Part shown: positions 46,727 through 57,482 of the stretch, piece after piece
How the letters are laid out: each line of letters begins with the position of its first letter
How positions within the stretch are numbered: position 1 is the first letter of the stretch
Origin: Pseudomonas sp. BBP2017
GTDB taxonomy: Bacteria > Pseudomonadota > Gammaproteobacteria > Pseudomonadales > Pseudomonadaceae
Direction: 5' to 3'
DNA: 64,000 nucleotides
Assembly: GCF_003024385.1 (NCBI RefSeq)
Contig: NZ_PVZN01000002.1
Location: forward strand, 1 to 64,000
Program-made: the position numbers and the translations under genes
Notes under the pieces: model-generated
What the model was told of the DNA's origin: nothing
The model's database searches: none
What the model saw: only the letters and a program-made list of their open reading frames with translations

Positions 46727-48001
46727 TCAGGAGGCTTCGCGGTAGGGGTTGCGCGGGTCGTGCTGCCAGTCGAGGAACGGCTTGCCGGTGTCTTGCGCCA
46801 CCATCTCGATGCAATCCTGGACCGGGCAGGTGATCTGACACAGGTTGCAGCCCACACACTCGGCGTCGATCACCTCGTAGCGGTGGCTGCCATCAGCCTG
46901 CTTGAGGCTGGCGATGGCCTGGTGCGAGGTGTCTTCGCAGGCGATGTGGCAGCGTCCGCAACCGATGCAGGCGTCCTGATTGATTTTGGCGATGACCTGG
47001 TAGTTGATGTCCAGGTACTTCCAGTCGGTGGTGTGGCCCACGGCGCGACCGCTGAAATCCTGCAGACTGCGGTAGCCCTGACTGTCCATCCAGCGCGAGA
47101 GGCCGTCTTTCATGTCGTCGACGATGCGAAAGCCATGCAGCATGGCCGCAGTGCACACCTGCACGGCACCGCAGCCCAGGGCGATGAACTCGGCGGCGTC
47201 ACGCCAGCTGCCGATACCACCGATACCGCTGATCGGCAGGCCACGGGTGGCCGGGTCGCGGGCGATTTCGGCAACCATGTTCAAGGCAATGGGTTTGACC
47301 GCCGAGCCGCAGTAACCGCCGTGGGTGCTCATGTCGCCGACTATCGGCAGGGCGATCATGCGTTCGAGGTCGACGCTGGTGATCGAGTTGATGGTGTTGA
47401 TCAGCGACACTGCGTCGGCGCCGCCACGATGGGCGGCGCGCGCGGACTGGCGGATGTCGGTGATGTTGGGCGTGAGTTTGACGATCACCGGCAGCGAGCA
47501 ATGGGTCTTGCACCAGCGGGTAACCTGTTCGACATACTCCGGCACCTGACCGACCGCTGCGCCCATGCCGCGCTCGGGCATGCCGTGAGGGCAACCGAAG
47601 TTCAATTCGATACCGTCGGCGCCGGTGGCCTCCACCAGCGGCAGGATGGCTTTCCATGATTCCTCGACGCAGGGCACCATCAGCGACACGATCAGCGCGC
47701 GGTCGGGCCAGTCCTTTTTCACCTGGGTGATTTCGCGCAGGTTGATGTCCAGCGAGCGGTCGGTGATCAGCTCGATGTTATTGATGCCCATGACCTCGCG
47801 GTTGACCCCGTAGTGGGCCGAGTAGCGCGACGACACGTTGACCGCAGCCGGGTCTTCGCCAAGGGTTTTCCAGACCACGCCGCCCCAGCCGGCCTGAAAC
47901 GCGCGGACCACGTTGTAGGCCTTGTCGGTAGGTGGCGCGGAGGCCAGCCAGAACGGATTGGGCGCCTTGATGCCAGCGAATTCGATCGACAGATCAGCCA
48001 T
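46727..48001 (-). CDS. preA: NAD-dependent dihydropyrimidine dehydrogenase subunit PreA
   Basis: A 424-residue subunit that reduces uracil and thymine to the 5,6-dihydro forms. An FMN-binding dihydroorotate-dehydrogenase-like TIM barrel (IELNFGCPHGMPERGMG, GIGGIGSWRDAAEFIALG) is followed at about 345-390 by two [4Fe-4S] motifs, CIGCGRCHIAC and CVGCNLCQITCPV. Its ATG overlaps the preT stop by one base, as expected for the PreTA complex. Confidence 0.95.
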   Translation of the reverse strand: MADLSIEFAGIKAPNPFWLASAPPTDKAYNVVRAFQAGWGGVVWKTLGEDPAAVNVSSRYSAHYGVNREVMGINNIELITDRSLDINLREITQVKKDWPDRALIVSLMVPCVEESWKAILPLVEATGADGIELNFGCPHGMPERGMGAAVGQVPEYVEQVTRWCKTHCSLPVIVKLTPNITDIRQSARAAHRGGADAVSLINTINSITSVDLERMIALPIVGDMSTHGGYCGSAVKPIALNMVAEIARDPATRGLPISGIGGIGSWRDAAEFIALGCGAVQVCTAAMLHGFRIVDDMKDGLSRWMDSQGYRSLQDFSGRAVGHTTDWKYLDINYQVIAKINQDACIGCGRCHIACEDTSHQAIASLKQADGSHRYEVIDAECVGCNLCQITCPVQDCIEMVAQDTGKPFLDWQHDPRNPYREAS

Positions 48002-49368
48002 TATGCAGTCTCCACATTGAGCATCAGTTGCGCATGCATGGCCTCGGCGGCCAGCTTGCCGTGCTGCACGGCCTGGACGGTGAGGTCCTGGCCCAGGTGG
48101 GTACAGTCGCCGCCGGCGTACACGCCGGGCAGGCTGGTGCGCATGTGTTCATCGACGCGAATGCGCTCGCCGTCGCGGGCCAGTGTTTGCGCGCTGCTGT
48201 CACTGAGGGCTTGATCGTTGAAGGCCTGGCCGATCGCCTTGAAGATTGCGTCGGCGGCCAGTTCGAAGGTTTCCCCAGTGGTTTGCAGACGGCCCTCGAT
48301 CATATGCGTGCGCGCAAAGCGCATGCCGCGTACCCGGCCCAGATCATCGAGCAGTACCTGCTCAGGCTGGGCCCAGGTCAGCAGGCGCACCTGGTTCTCC
48401 TTGGCGATGTGCTGTTCATGTTCGGTGGCGCCCATGTCCTCGAAACCGCGGCGGTACACCAGATTGACATCGCGAGCGCCGAGCCGCGCCATCTGCACGG
48501 CCATGTCGATGGCGGTATTGCCCGCGCCGAGGACGATGCAGCGATCGGCCACAGGCAGGGTGGTCAGGTCCTCGGCCTGACGCAGTTCGCGGATGTAATC
48601 GGTGGCGGCCAGCATGCCCGGCGCGCTTTCGTTGGCCAGGCCCAGTTGGCGGCTGGCGTTCAGGCCAAGACCGAGGAATACCGCATCGAACTGTTGTTGC
48701 AGCTCGGCCAGGCTGAGGTTGTCACCCAGTACCTGGCCATGGCGGACTTCGATACCGTCGATTTGCAGGACGAAGTCCACCTCGCGTTGGGCGAAATCGT
48801 CGACCACCTTGTATTTGGCGATTCCATATTCGTTCAGACCACCCGCCTTGGGGCGGGCTTCGAAGATCACCACATCGTGGCCGTGCCAGGCCAGGCGATG
48901 GGCGCAGGACAAACCTGCGGGCCCGGCGCCGACCACGGCGATGCGCTTGCCGGTGCTGGCGGCGCGCTGGAAGGGGTGTTCTGTGAACTCGGCGTGGTCC
49001 AGGGCATAACGTTGCAGCAGGCCAATCAGTACCGGGGCGCACTCCTGGTGGTGGTTGCGCACGCAGGCCTGCTGGCAGAGGATTTCGGTCGGGCAGACCC
49101 GCGCGCAACTGCCACCGAGGATATTGGCCGAGAGGATCTTTTCTGCTGCGCCCTGGACGTTTTCCTGGTGGATGCTGCGGATGAACGAGGGGATGTCGAT
49201 GTCGCTGGGGCAGGCGTTAACGCAGGGGGCGTCGTAGCAGTACAGGCAGCGCGAGGCCTCCACGGCGGCCTGACGGGCGTTCAGCGGTGGCGCCAGGTCG
49301 CTGAAGTGCTCGGCCAGGGCAGCATTGTCGGTGGACGGTCGGGGGAGGTGGTTGAGGGACTCGATCAC
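48001..49368 (-). CDS. preT: Dihydropyrimidine dehydrogenase subunit PreT
   Basis: A 455-residue electron-transfer subunit that passes electrons from NADH to PreA. N-terminal cysteine clusters CLYCYDAPCVNACP and GGSCARVCPTEILCQQAC bind Fe-S centres. An FAD site (VVGAGPAGLSCAHRL) and a NAD site (VLGAGNTAIDMAVQM) follow. The start is GTG 49368 behind GAGGAAA; the frame upstream to 49479 crosses non-coding REP-like sequence. Confidence 0.93.
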   Translation of the reverse strand: MIESLNHLPRPSTDNAALAEHFSDLAPPLNARQAAVEASRCLYCYDAPCVNACPSDIDIPSFIRSIHQENVQGAAEKILSANILGGSCARVCPTEILCQQACVRNHHQECAPVLIGLLQRYALDHAEFTEHPFQRAASTGKRIAVVGAGPAGLSCAHRLAWHGHDVVIFEARPKAGGLNEYGIAKYKVVDDFAQREVDFVLQIDGIEVRHGQVLGDNLSLAELQQQFDAVFLGLGLNASRQLGLANESAPGMLAATDYIRELRQAEDLTTLPVADRCIVLGAGNTAIDMAVQMARLGARDVNLVYRRGFEDMGATEHEQHIAKENQVRLLTWAQPEQVLLDDLGRVRGMRFARTHMIEGRLQTTGETFELAADAIFKAIGQAFNDQALSDSSAQTLARDGERIRVDEHMRTSLPGVYAGGDCTHLGQDLTVQAVQHGKLAAEAMHAQLMLNVETA

Positions 49369-49401
49369 GGTGGTTTCCTCATGTCTCTTATAGTTGGTGC
49401 T

Positions 49402-49438
49402 TTGATCGCGGTGCGGCGACCCGACTTGCCCCGCGAAG
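49402..49438. repeat. Degenerate REP element
   Basis: An imperfect REP palindrome (TGATCGCGGTGCG ... CTTGCCCCGCGAAG) in the 73-base gap between the dihydropyrimidinase and preT genes. Confidence 0.4.
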
Positions 49439-49441
49439 CTG

Positions 49442-50953
<1,512 letters not shown>

Positions 50954-50959
50954 TCAAAA

Positions 50960-50977
50960 CCTGTCATCGCTGTCAGG
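50960..50977. promoter_or_regulatory. 18-bp inverted repeat, copy 1 in pyd divergent promoter
   Basis: CCTGTC-ATCGCT-GTCAGG: the outer CCTG/CAGG are complementary and the layout is the same as copy 2 at 51103-51120. It lies 73 bases upstream of the dihydropyrimidinase start. Candidate operator. Confidence 0.4.
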
Positions 50978-51102
50978 AATTGAATCTAGTAGGGGTTAAG
51001 GAATAGGGCAAATAATTAATTTATAAGCTTATATCTTGTTTAACTATTTGAAATTAAACGAATTTAATTGATTTTTAGTGTTTTAGGAAAACGACCAGTG
51101 GT

Positions 51103-51120
51103 CCTGTCGTTCTTGACAGG
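51103..51120. promoter_or_regulatory. 18-bp inverted repeat, copy 2 in pyd divergent promoter
   Basis: CCTGTC-GTTCTT-GACAGG is a perfect 6-6-6 inverted repeat, 93 bases before the NCS1 transporter ATG. The 325-base gap 50888-51212 holds this pair and a very AT-rich core (about 50990-51080), and no gene. Confidence 0.45.
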
Positions 51121-51212
51121 TTGTGGAAATGGTCAAGATTTCTCATGGGCACCCGTGATTGCCCTCATGCCAGTGCAAGTACCTCCCAAAACGGAAAAAC
51201 AGTGGAGTGGCC

Positions 51213-52700
51213 ATGCAGCAGACCCGATCGCAAGTGCGTGAACGTGATGGCTTGTATGAGCTCGACGCCGGCAGCGACGTCCTCGACAGCCCCCGATACA
51301 ACCACGACATCGCCCCAACCAAGGTGTATGAACGCACCTGGAACACGTGGCACATCACCGCGCTCTGGGTCGGCATGTCGATCTGTGTGCCGACGTACAC
51401 CTTGGGCGGGGTGCTGACTGCTTACTTCGGCCTGACGGTGGGCGAAGCGTTGCTGGCGATTCTGCTGGCCAATACCGTGGTGCTGATCCCGCTGACACTC
51501 AATGCTTTTCCCGGGACCAAGTACGGCATTCCTTTTCCGGTGCTGTTGCGCGCGTCGTTCGGCATCAAAGGCTCCAACGTGCCGTGCCTGATCCGGGCCC
51601 TGGTGGCGTGTGGCTGGTTCGGCATCCAGACGATGTTCGGCGGCTTGGCCATTCACCTGTTCCTCGGTTCGTTGTCGGCGGACTGGAAGGCCTTGGGTGG
51701 CACCGGCGAGGTGATCGGCTTCATGCTGTTCTGGTGCCTGAACCTGTGGGTAGTGCTGCGTGGCGCCGAGTCGATCAAATGGCTGGAAACCCTGTCGGCA
51801 CCATTATTGGTGCTGGTCGGTGCCGGGTTGCTGGTGTGGGCCTTGCCCAACGTCTCGATCAGCGAACTGATGGCCCAGCCACCCAAGCGCCCGGAAGGCG
51901 CCAGCGTCTACGGTTACTTCTTTGCCGGGCTGACCGCCATGGTGGGTTTCTGGGCCACCTTGTCGCTGAATATTCCTGACTTCAGCCGCTATGCGAAAAG
52001 CCAGAAAGACCAGATTCTCGGGCAGATTTTCGGCCTGCCGCTGACCATGTTCCTGTTCGCCGCCCTGGGTGTGGTGCTGACGGCGGCCTCGCCGTCGCTG
52101 GTGGGGCAGACCGTGTCCGATCCGGTCAGCCTGATCGGGCATATCCAGAGCCCGGTGTGGGTGGCCTTGGCCATGGCCCTGATTATCATCGCCACCTTGT
52201 CGACCAACACCGCGGCGAACATTGTGTCTCCCACCAACGACTTCCAGAACCTGGCGCCCAAGTGGATCGGGCGGACCAAGGCGGTACTACTGACCGGGCT
52301 GGTCGGCTTGTTGCTGATGGCACATGAGTTGCTGAAAAAGCTTGGCCTGATTGTCAGTGATGTCAGCCTGGAAAGCGTCTATTCCAACTGGCTGCTGGGC
52401 TACTCCAGCCTGCTCGGGCCGATCGCCGGGATCATGGTGGTCGACTACTTCCTGATCCGCAAACAGACCCTGGACCTGGCCGGCCTGTACCGTGATGACG
52501 TCTATCCGGCCTGGAACGCCGCCGGTTTCATCGCCTTTGGTGTACCGGTTGCGCTGACCCTGCTTTCGCTGCAGAGTCAGGCGTTCAGCTGGTTCTACGA
52601 CTTTGGCTGGTTCACCGGTTCCGCCCTGGGCGGGCTGATCTACTACGCGCTCGGCCAGCTCAAGATGGCCCGTGCGACCAATCTCAAACCCACCGTGTAG
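51213..52700 (+). CDS. NCS1-family pyrimidine/hydantoin transporter
   Basis: A 495-residue inner-membrane permease with about 12 helices. The NCS1 signature W-N-T-W and GWFGIQTMFGGLAI are present, with NIPDFSRYAKSQKDQILGQ in the middle and SPTNDFQNLAPKWI towards the end. Its place next to dihydropyrimidinase and ureidopropionase indicates uracil, thymine or dihydropyrimidine import. GGAG before ATG 51213. Confidence 0.93.
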   Translation: MQQTRSQVRERDGLYELDAGSDVLDSPRYNHDIAPTKVYERTWNTWHITALWVGMSICVPTYTLGGVLTAYFGLTVGEALLAILLANTVVLIPLTLNAFPGTKYGIPFPVLLRASFGIKGSNVPCLIRALVACGWFGIQTMFGGLAIHLFLGSLSADWKALGGTGEVIGFMLFWCLNLWVVLRGAESIKWLETLSAPLLVLVGAGLLVWALPNVSISELMAQPPKRPEGASVYGYFFAGLTAMVGFWATLSLNIPDFSRYAKSQKDQILGQIFGLPLTMFLFAALGVVLTAASPSLVGQTVSDPVSLIGHIQSPVWVALAMALIIIATLSTNTAANIVSPTNDFQNLAPKWIGRTKAVLLTGLVGLLLMAHELLKKLGLIVSDVSLESVYSNWLLGYSSLLGPIAGIMVVDYFLIRKQTLDLAGLYRDDVYPAWNAAGFIAFGVPVALTLLSLQSQAFSWFYDFGWFTGSALGGLIYYALGQLKMARATNLKPTV

Positions 52701-52732
52701 CGCCTATGGCCCGCAGAGGCCAGGAGAACAGC

Positions 52733-54016
52733 ATGCAAACAGCACAGGACGTTCTGCAATCGACCCATCGGCATATCAACGGCGAGCGCTTGTGGCAGTC
52801 GTTGATGGATCTGGCCCGGCTCGGTGCTACGGTCAAAGGCGGGGTGTGCCGCCTGGCGCTGACCGATCTTGATCGCCAGGCCCGCGACCTGTTCGTCCAA
52901 TGGACCGAGGCGGCGGGCTGTACCGTGACCATCGACGGCGTCGGTAACATTTTCGCCCGCCGCCCGGGTCGCAACCCGCAATTGCCACCGGTGATGACCG
53001 GCAGCCATATCGACACCCAGCCCACTGGTGGCAAGTTCGATGGTTGCTTTGGCGTACTGGCCGGGCTGGAAGTCATGCGCACGCTCAATGACCTGAAGAT
53101 CGAAACCGAGGCGCCGCTGGAAGTTGTGGTGTGGACCAACGAGGAGGGCTCGCGCTTTGCTCCGTGCATGATGGGCTCGGGGGTGTTCGCCGAGAAATTC
53201 ACCCTGGAAGAAACCCTGGCCAAGACCGATGCCGAGGGCATCAGCGTCGGCCAGGCGCTGAACGCCATCGGTTATGCCGGGCCGCGAGCGGTCAGCGGTC
53301 ACCCTGTGGGCGCCTATTTCGAAGCGCATATCGAGCAGGGGCCAATCCTCGAAGACCAGCACAAGACCATTGGCGTAGTGCTCGGCGCCCTTGGCCAGAA
53401 GTGGTTTGATCTGACCTTGCGCGGTGTCGAGGCCCATGCCGGGCCGACACCGATGCACCTGCGCAAGGACGCGCTGGTCGGTGCCAGTGCGGTAGTGGCG
53501 GCGGTCAATCGTGTGGCCCTGGAGCACCAACCGCATGCCTGCGGCACTGTCGGTTGTCTGCAGGCGTATCCGGGGTCGCGCAACGTCATTCCTGGCGAAG
53601 TGCGCATGACCCTGGATTTCCGTCACTTGGAGCCGGCACGCCTGGACTCGATGATTGCTCAGGTGCGCGATGTGATCAGTAGCACCTGCCAGCAGCATGG
53701 GCTGAGCCATACCCTGACCCCAACCGCGGACTTCTCGCCGCTGTATTTCGACAAGGGTTGTGTCGAAGCGGTGCGCAGTGCGGCTCAGGGGCTGGGCTTG
53801 TCACATATGGATATCGTCAGCGGCGCGGGGCATGACGCGATTTTCCTCGCTGAGCTGGGGCCGGCGGGGATGATTTTCGTACCCTGTGAAGGCGGGATAA
53901 GCCACAACGAAATCGAGAATGCTGCGCCCGAGGATTTGGCGGATGGCTGCGCCGTGCTGTTGCGCGCGATGCTGGTGGCGGCGCAGGCGGTGGCGCGGGG
54001 GAGGGAGGCGGCTTGA
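52733..54016 (+). CDS. Beta-ureidopropionase (N-carbamoyl-beta-alanine amidohydrolase)
   Basis: A 427-residue M20-family amidase that releases beta-alanine or beta-aminoisobutyrate, CO2 and ammonia. Zn ligands lie in GSHIDTQPTGGKFDG (His, Asp), TNEEGSRF (Glu), and a late HNE (GISHNEIENA). The dimerisation domain contains EAHAGPTPMHLRKD. It follows the transporter after 32 bases with CAGGAG. Completes the reductive pathway apart from the final transaminase. Confidence 0.93.
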   Translation: MQTAQDVLQSTHRHINGERLWQSLMDLARLGATVKGGVCRLALTDLDRQARDLFVQWTEAAGCTVTIDGVGNIFARRPGRNPQLPPVMTGSHIDTQPTGGKFDGCFGVLAGLEVMRTLNDLKIETEAPLEVVVWTNEEGSRFAPCMMGSGVFAEKFTLEETLAKTDAEGISVGQALNAIGYAGPRAVSGHPVGAYFEAHIEQGPILEDQHKTIGVVLGALGQKWFDLTLRGVEAHAGPTPMHLRKDALVGASAVVAAVNRVALEHQPHACGTVGCLQAYPGSRNVIPGEVRMTLDFRHLEPARLDSMIAQVRDVISSTCQQHGLSHTLTPTADFSPLYFDKGCVEAVRSAAQGLGLSHMDIVSGAGHDAIFLAELGPAGMIFVPCEGGISHNEIENAAPEDLADGCAVLLRAMLVAAQAVARGREAA

Positions 54017-54106
54017 ACTGAATCGAGAGGTGCTTTCACTCGCCTCCTTGACGCTGATTCCTGGGTACTCAAAAAGTACTCTATTAGTTAGTCGAAATTT
54101 GGTCGG

Positions 54107-55426
54107 TTAGTACCGGAAGGTTGCCTGCACTGAAAATCCATTCGCACTATTGTTGTATTTGGCGCTGTATTCCGGTTGAAGACCGGAGTTGTTCGACTGC
54201 TTCACCGAGACTTTGGAGTCCCACAGATAGCCATAAGCAAAGTCTATCGTTAGATCGGAATTTGGCGAATAAGCACCACCTAAGGTAACGGCTTGGCGAT
54301 TCCCAACCGGAATGCGCACGCTGCGATCGGCATTCCTGATTGGCGACGGATCATAGGCGTAGCCTGCGCGCAGCAGCCATTGTTGGTTCAATTGATAGGA
54401 TGCGCCCACTGCGGTGGACCAAGTGTCACGCCAGTTCATTTCTTCGATCACACTTCCCAGGCCAGCCGCATGGCCCACCGGGGAAAGCCCGCTGTTGACT
54501 GCCTCGACCTTCTGGATCCGGCTCCAACGTTTCCAGGTAGCCCCCAGGTATCCCGTCCAGCGACTATTGAAATGATGGGTGATAGACGTGTCCACGGATT
54601 CGGGCATAGTGAGGTCTATCTTGTTGTCATACTTTCCGTCCAGCGGGACAACGCTCGGGGAGCCGGAAACCTCAGTATGCCCTTCGAGTTCATAGTCCAC
54701 CTTTGAGTGATAGTTAATCCCCCAACTGGTGGCCTCAGTAAAGTCGACCAAGATGCCGACGTTGTACCCAAGTGCCGTGTCATTGCCTTTGATGGTGACC
54801 AGTGTGTCCTCGCCGTTGTTCAGGGCGCCGGTGGCCAGGTAATTCTGAAGCTTTGCATTGAAACGGTTTATGGTCGGCCCGCCACCAATGGACACGTAAT
54901 CATTGATCCGATAGGCAATGGTGGGCTGAAGGGTGATCTCCTTGGTCGTACTGTAGGAGCCATGGTAGCGGCCCTGAAAAGTGCTCTCATAGTCATTGAT
55001 CAGACCACTTGGAGCATAGAGACCCAGGCCAATCGAAAAACGATCATCAAGTGGCGTCGACATATAAGCGAAGGGCACAACCCCCAACGGTACCGAGTCC
55101 CCCTTGTTCGTTCCCGTGGCACTGCTCTGCGCATCACTGATGTCATCGCTCACCGAGATGACCGCAGCTCCGCCGGAAATTTCAGTGCGTTTCAGTTTGG
55201 TCAAACCTGCAGGATTGCCAAAGATAGTGCTGGCGTCCAGCGCAGAAGACGATCTCCCCGCATAAGCAGTACCCGCACTACTTGCACTTTGCTCGTTCAA
55301 CGCAATGCCATTGGCGCTCGCGCTTGTTGAAACGCTGAGTATTGCTGCGGCACCTGTGAATTTAATCCAGGAAGGCATTTCTCGCACAGTTGAGAGGCGC
55401 GGGGTAGCACGGTTGCTCAGATTCAT
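54107..55426 (-). CDS. FadL/OmpP1-family outer-membrane channel
   Basis: A 439-residue FadL-type beta-barrel for hydrophobic compounds. The mature N-terminus reads NGIALNEQSASSAGTAYAGRSS with the family NPA(G) motif (IFGNPAGLT) shortly after, and the chain ends in a C-terminal aromatic strand (VQATFRY). The signal sequence has an extended N-region; ATG 55426 is preferred for its AGGTGA, with ATG 55378 as alternative. It ends the minus-strand catabolic operon, 152 bases after the acyl-CoA synthetase stop. Likely imports the cluster's substrate. Confidence 0.92.
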   Translation of the reverse strand: MNLSNRATPRLSTVREMPSWIKFTGAAAILSVSTSASANGIALNEQSASSAGTAYAGRSSSALDASTIFGNPAGLTKLKRTEISGGAAVISVSDDISDAQSSATGTNKGDSVPLGVVPFAYMSTPLDDRFSIGLGLYAPSGLINDYESTFQGRYHGSYSTTKEITLQPTIAYRINDYVSIGGGPTINRFNAKLQNYLATGALNNGEDTLVTIKGNDTALGYNVGILVDFTEATSWGINYHSKVDYELEGHTEVSGSPSVVPLDGKYDNKIDLTMPESVDTSITHHFNSRWTGYLGATWKRWSRIQKVEAVNSGLSPVGHAAGLGSVIEEMNWRDTWSTAVGASYQLNQQWLLRAGYAYDPSPIRNADRSVRIPVGNRQAVTLGGAYSPNSDLTIDFAYGYLWDSKVSVKQSNNSGLQPEYSAKYNNSANGFSVQATFRY

Positions 55427-55578
55427 TTCTCACCTTGTGTTGTTTTTATTGAATGGTGCGCAGGCAAAGCTTCGCCTTCCGGTGCACTTGGCAGTGCCGG
55501 TTGGAGTTGATAGAAGTTGTGAACAAGGCCCTGGCTGATGACTACCAGGGCCGGAGTGCCGAACTTACGAAGTCAGGA

Positions 55579-57480
55579 TCATCTAAGCCACTCCACCTGA
55601 AAACTATAGCGACCTAGAAGAAGGGCCAGGGACTCTTGATCTCGCCCGGCCCGGATGCGGGCGACCAATCCACGTTGTTCATGTTGAATGACCTCGACCG
55701 CGATGTCCTTCAGACACATGCGATCCACATTCTGCCGGACTACCTTGGCAATTTCGCGCTGCTGCAAGGCGGGCTTGAAGATTTTGCCAACCGCCGTCAA
55801 CGGCAGTGCTTCGAGGATCTCGATCCGCTTGGGAACGGCCGCCCGCTCACTGATGTGGTGTTGGGCAAACTGCTCAAGTTCTTCAACCTCGCAAAGTTGG
55901 CCTGGTCGCAGTTGCACGTAGGCGACCGGCACTTCACCCGAATAAGCGTCCGGGCTGCCGATGGCAGCCGCCAACGCCACCGCTGGGTGGGCCTGCAAAG
56001 CCTCCTCGATTTGTTTCGGATCGATGTTGTGGCCGCCGCGGATGATCAGTTCCTTTTTGCGCCCGGTCAGCCAGAAATAGCCATTTTCATCCTGGCGCCC
56101 CAGATCGCCCGTATTCAGCCAGCGCTGACCATTGATGTCGATCCACAGGCCCCGGTTATGGCTATCTTCAACGTAACCCTCGAACAGGTTCGGACCCGTG
56201 ATGGCGATCAGGCCAATCTCGTCGTTGTCGGCGTCGCGCAGATACTCTCCTGTGTCATCGAGCATGACTGCGCGCATGTCCTGGTAGGCAATCCGTATAC
56301 CGATGGAGCCGATGTAGCGCTTGCCATGGGGCGGAGTAACCGAGGAGACGCACGCGCCTTCCGTGAGTCCATAGCCTTCGAGGATCTTCACCCCGGTCCG
56401 GCCTTCAAACTCTCGGAAAAGTTCGACCGGCATCGGCGCAGCACCACACATGGCATAACGAAGGCTCGACAGGTCGCGGCCTTCCGGCTCGTTTTGCAAC
56501 AATGCGGAATAAACGGTTGGAACGCCGGAGAAGAAATTGATGCCGAAGTGCTCGACCATCTCCCAGAAGCCTGGGATCACACCCTCACCGCGATAACCTT
56601 GCGGCGTGCCGAGGATGACATGATCACCTTGGGTCCAGGGCATCAGGCCTGTCACCAGCTGTGCATTTACATGAAACAGCGGCAACCCACAAAAAATGAC
56701 CTGGCCACTCCCCTGTGGTTGCATCTGCCTAGCCATGGCCCACGCGTTGAAGACCTCCGCCCCATGGGTACGCATCGCGATTTTGGGACGCCCGGTGGTG
56801 CCGCCGGTGCAGAAGTAAGAGGAACGATCCTCAGGGCAGAATTGCCGACCGCTCTTCAAGTGGGTGCCTGGCTGAGCATCCATCAACGTCCGTAAATCGT
56901 GAATCGTGGCCCCCCTGTGCAACCCACGTTCTTTCTCTGCCAGAGATGCAAGGGATTCACGCTGAGCGACATCAATGTAGGGGGCCATGCCAACCCAAAC
57001 GACGTGCTTGATCTCGAGAAGTTGATCCAGCTGTGAGGCCAGCTTAGGCCACAGGTCGCTGCCCGGAGTCGGTGCGAGCGTTACCACCACGCTGGCTTTG
57101 GCGGCGCTTAGCAAGGCAGCCATCTGTTTGGCCTCTTGCAGCGGATTGATCGCCATGACGACACCGGCCGCCTCACCTCCCCAGATAGTGAAGTGGGTTT
57201 CCGGCAGGTTGGGCAGGATGAAGGCCAGCACTTCACCCGGGGTAATACCCAGGTCGTGGAAGGCATTCGCCGCGCGAGTGATATCTTCGACGAGTTCGGC
57301 ATAGCTCCAGTGATGGGTGTTCCTGAAGCAGGTAGCGTCGGCGAAGAAGCTCAGTGCAGGCGCGTTGGGGCTTAGCTCGGCTGTCCGTGTCAGCGCTTCA
57401 TAGGTGCTGGAAGCCAAGCCACGCTCCGTTAACGGGACCTGCTCGATACTTTCAATGTCGTTCAGAGATCGCACCATCAT
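55579..57480 (-). CDS. AMP-forming acyl/aryl-CoA synthetase
   Basis: A 633-residue ANL-superfamily ligase. The phosphate loop is YFCTGGTTGRPK, the adenine motif LEGYGLTEG, the ATP-ribose motif LNTGDLGRQDENGYFWLTGR, and the catalytic Lys is in LTAVGKIFKPAL. About 60-70 residues longer at its C-terminus than standard ligases. The acid substrate is unknown; neighbours suggest an acid from ring cleavage. Starts two bases after the FAH gene stop, with GAGG upstream. Confidence 0.9.
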   Translation of the reverse strand: MMVRSLNDIESIEQVPLTERGLASSTYEALTRTAELSPNAPALSFFADATCFRNTHHWSYAELVEDITRAANAFHDLGITPGEVLAFILPNLPETHFTIWGGEAAGVVMAINPLQEAKQMAALLSAAKASVVVTLAPTPGSDLWPKLASQLDQLLEIKHVVWVGMAPYIDVAQRESLASLAEKERGLHRGATIHDLRTLMDAQPGTHLKSGRQFCPEDRSSYFCTGGTTGRPKIAMRTHGAEVFNAWAMARQMQPQGSGQVIFCGLPLFHVNAQLVTGLMPWTQGDHVILGTPQGYRGEGVIPGFWEMVEHFGINFFSGVPTVYSALLQNEPEGRDLSSLRYAMCGAAPMPVELFREFEGRTGVKILEGYGLTEGACVSSVTPPHGKRYIGSIGIRIAYQDMRAVMLDDTGEYLRDADNDEIGLIAITGPNLFEGYVEDSHNRGLWIDINGQRWLNTGDLGRQDENGYFWLTGRKKELIIRGGHNIDPKQIEEALQAHPAVALAAAIGSPDAYSGEVPVAYVQLRPGQLCEVEELEQFAQHHISERAAVPKRIEILEALPLTAVGKIFKPALQQREIAKVVRQNVDRMCLKDIAVEVIQHEQRGLVARIRAGRDQESLALLLGRYSFQVEWLR

Positions 57481-57482
57481 CG

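Noticed and set aside
51093..51103. RutR-box-like GACCA-G-TGGTC in the pyrimidine promoter
   Set aside because: The half-sites match, but the spacer is one base instead of the two of the RutR consensus and the flanks do not fit. Noted only as a weak possibility.
55636..56895. 419-codon plus-strand frame opposite the acyl-CoA synthetase
   Set aside because: No recognisable domain; the antisense ligase has all ANL motifs.
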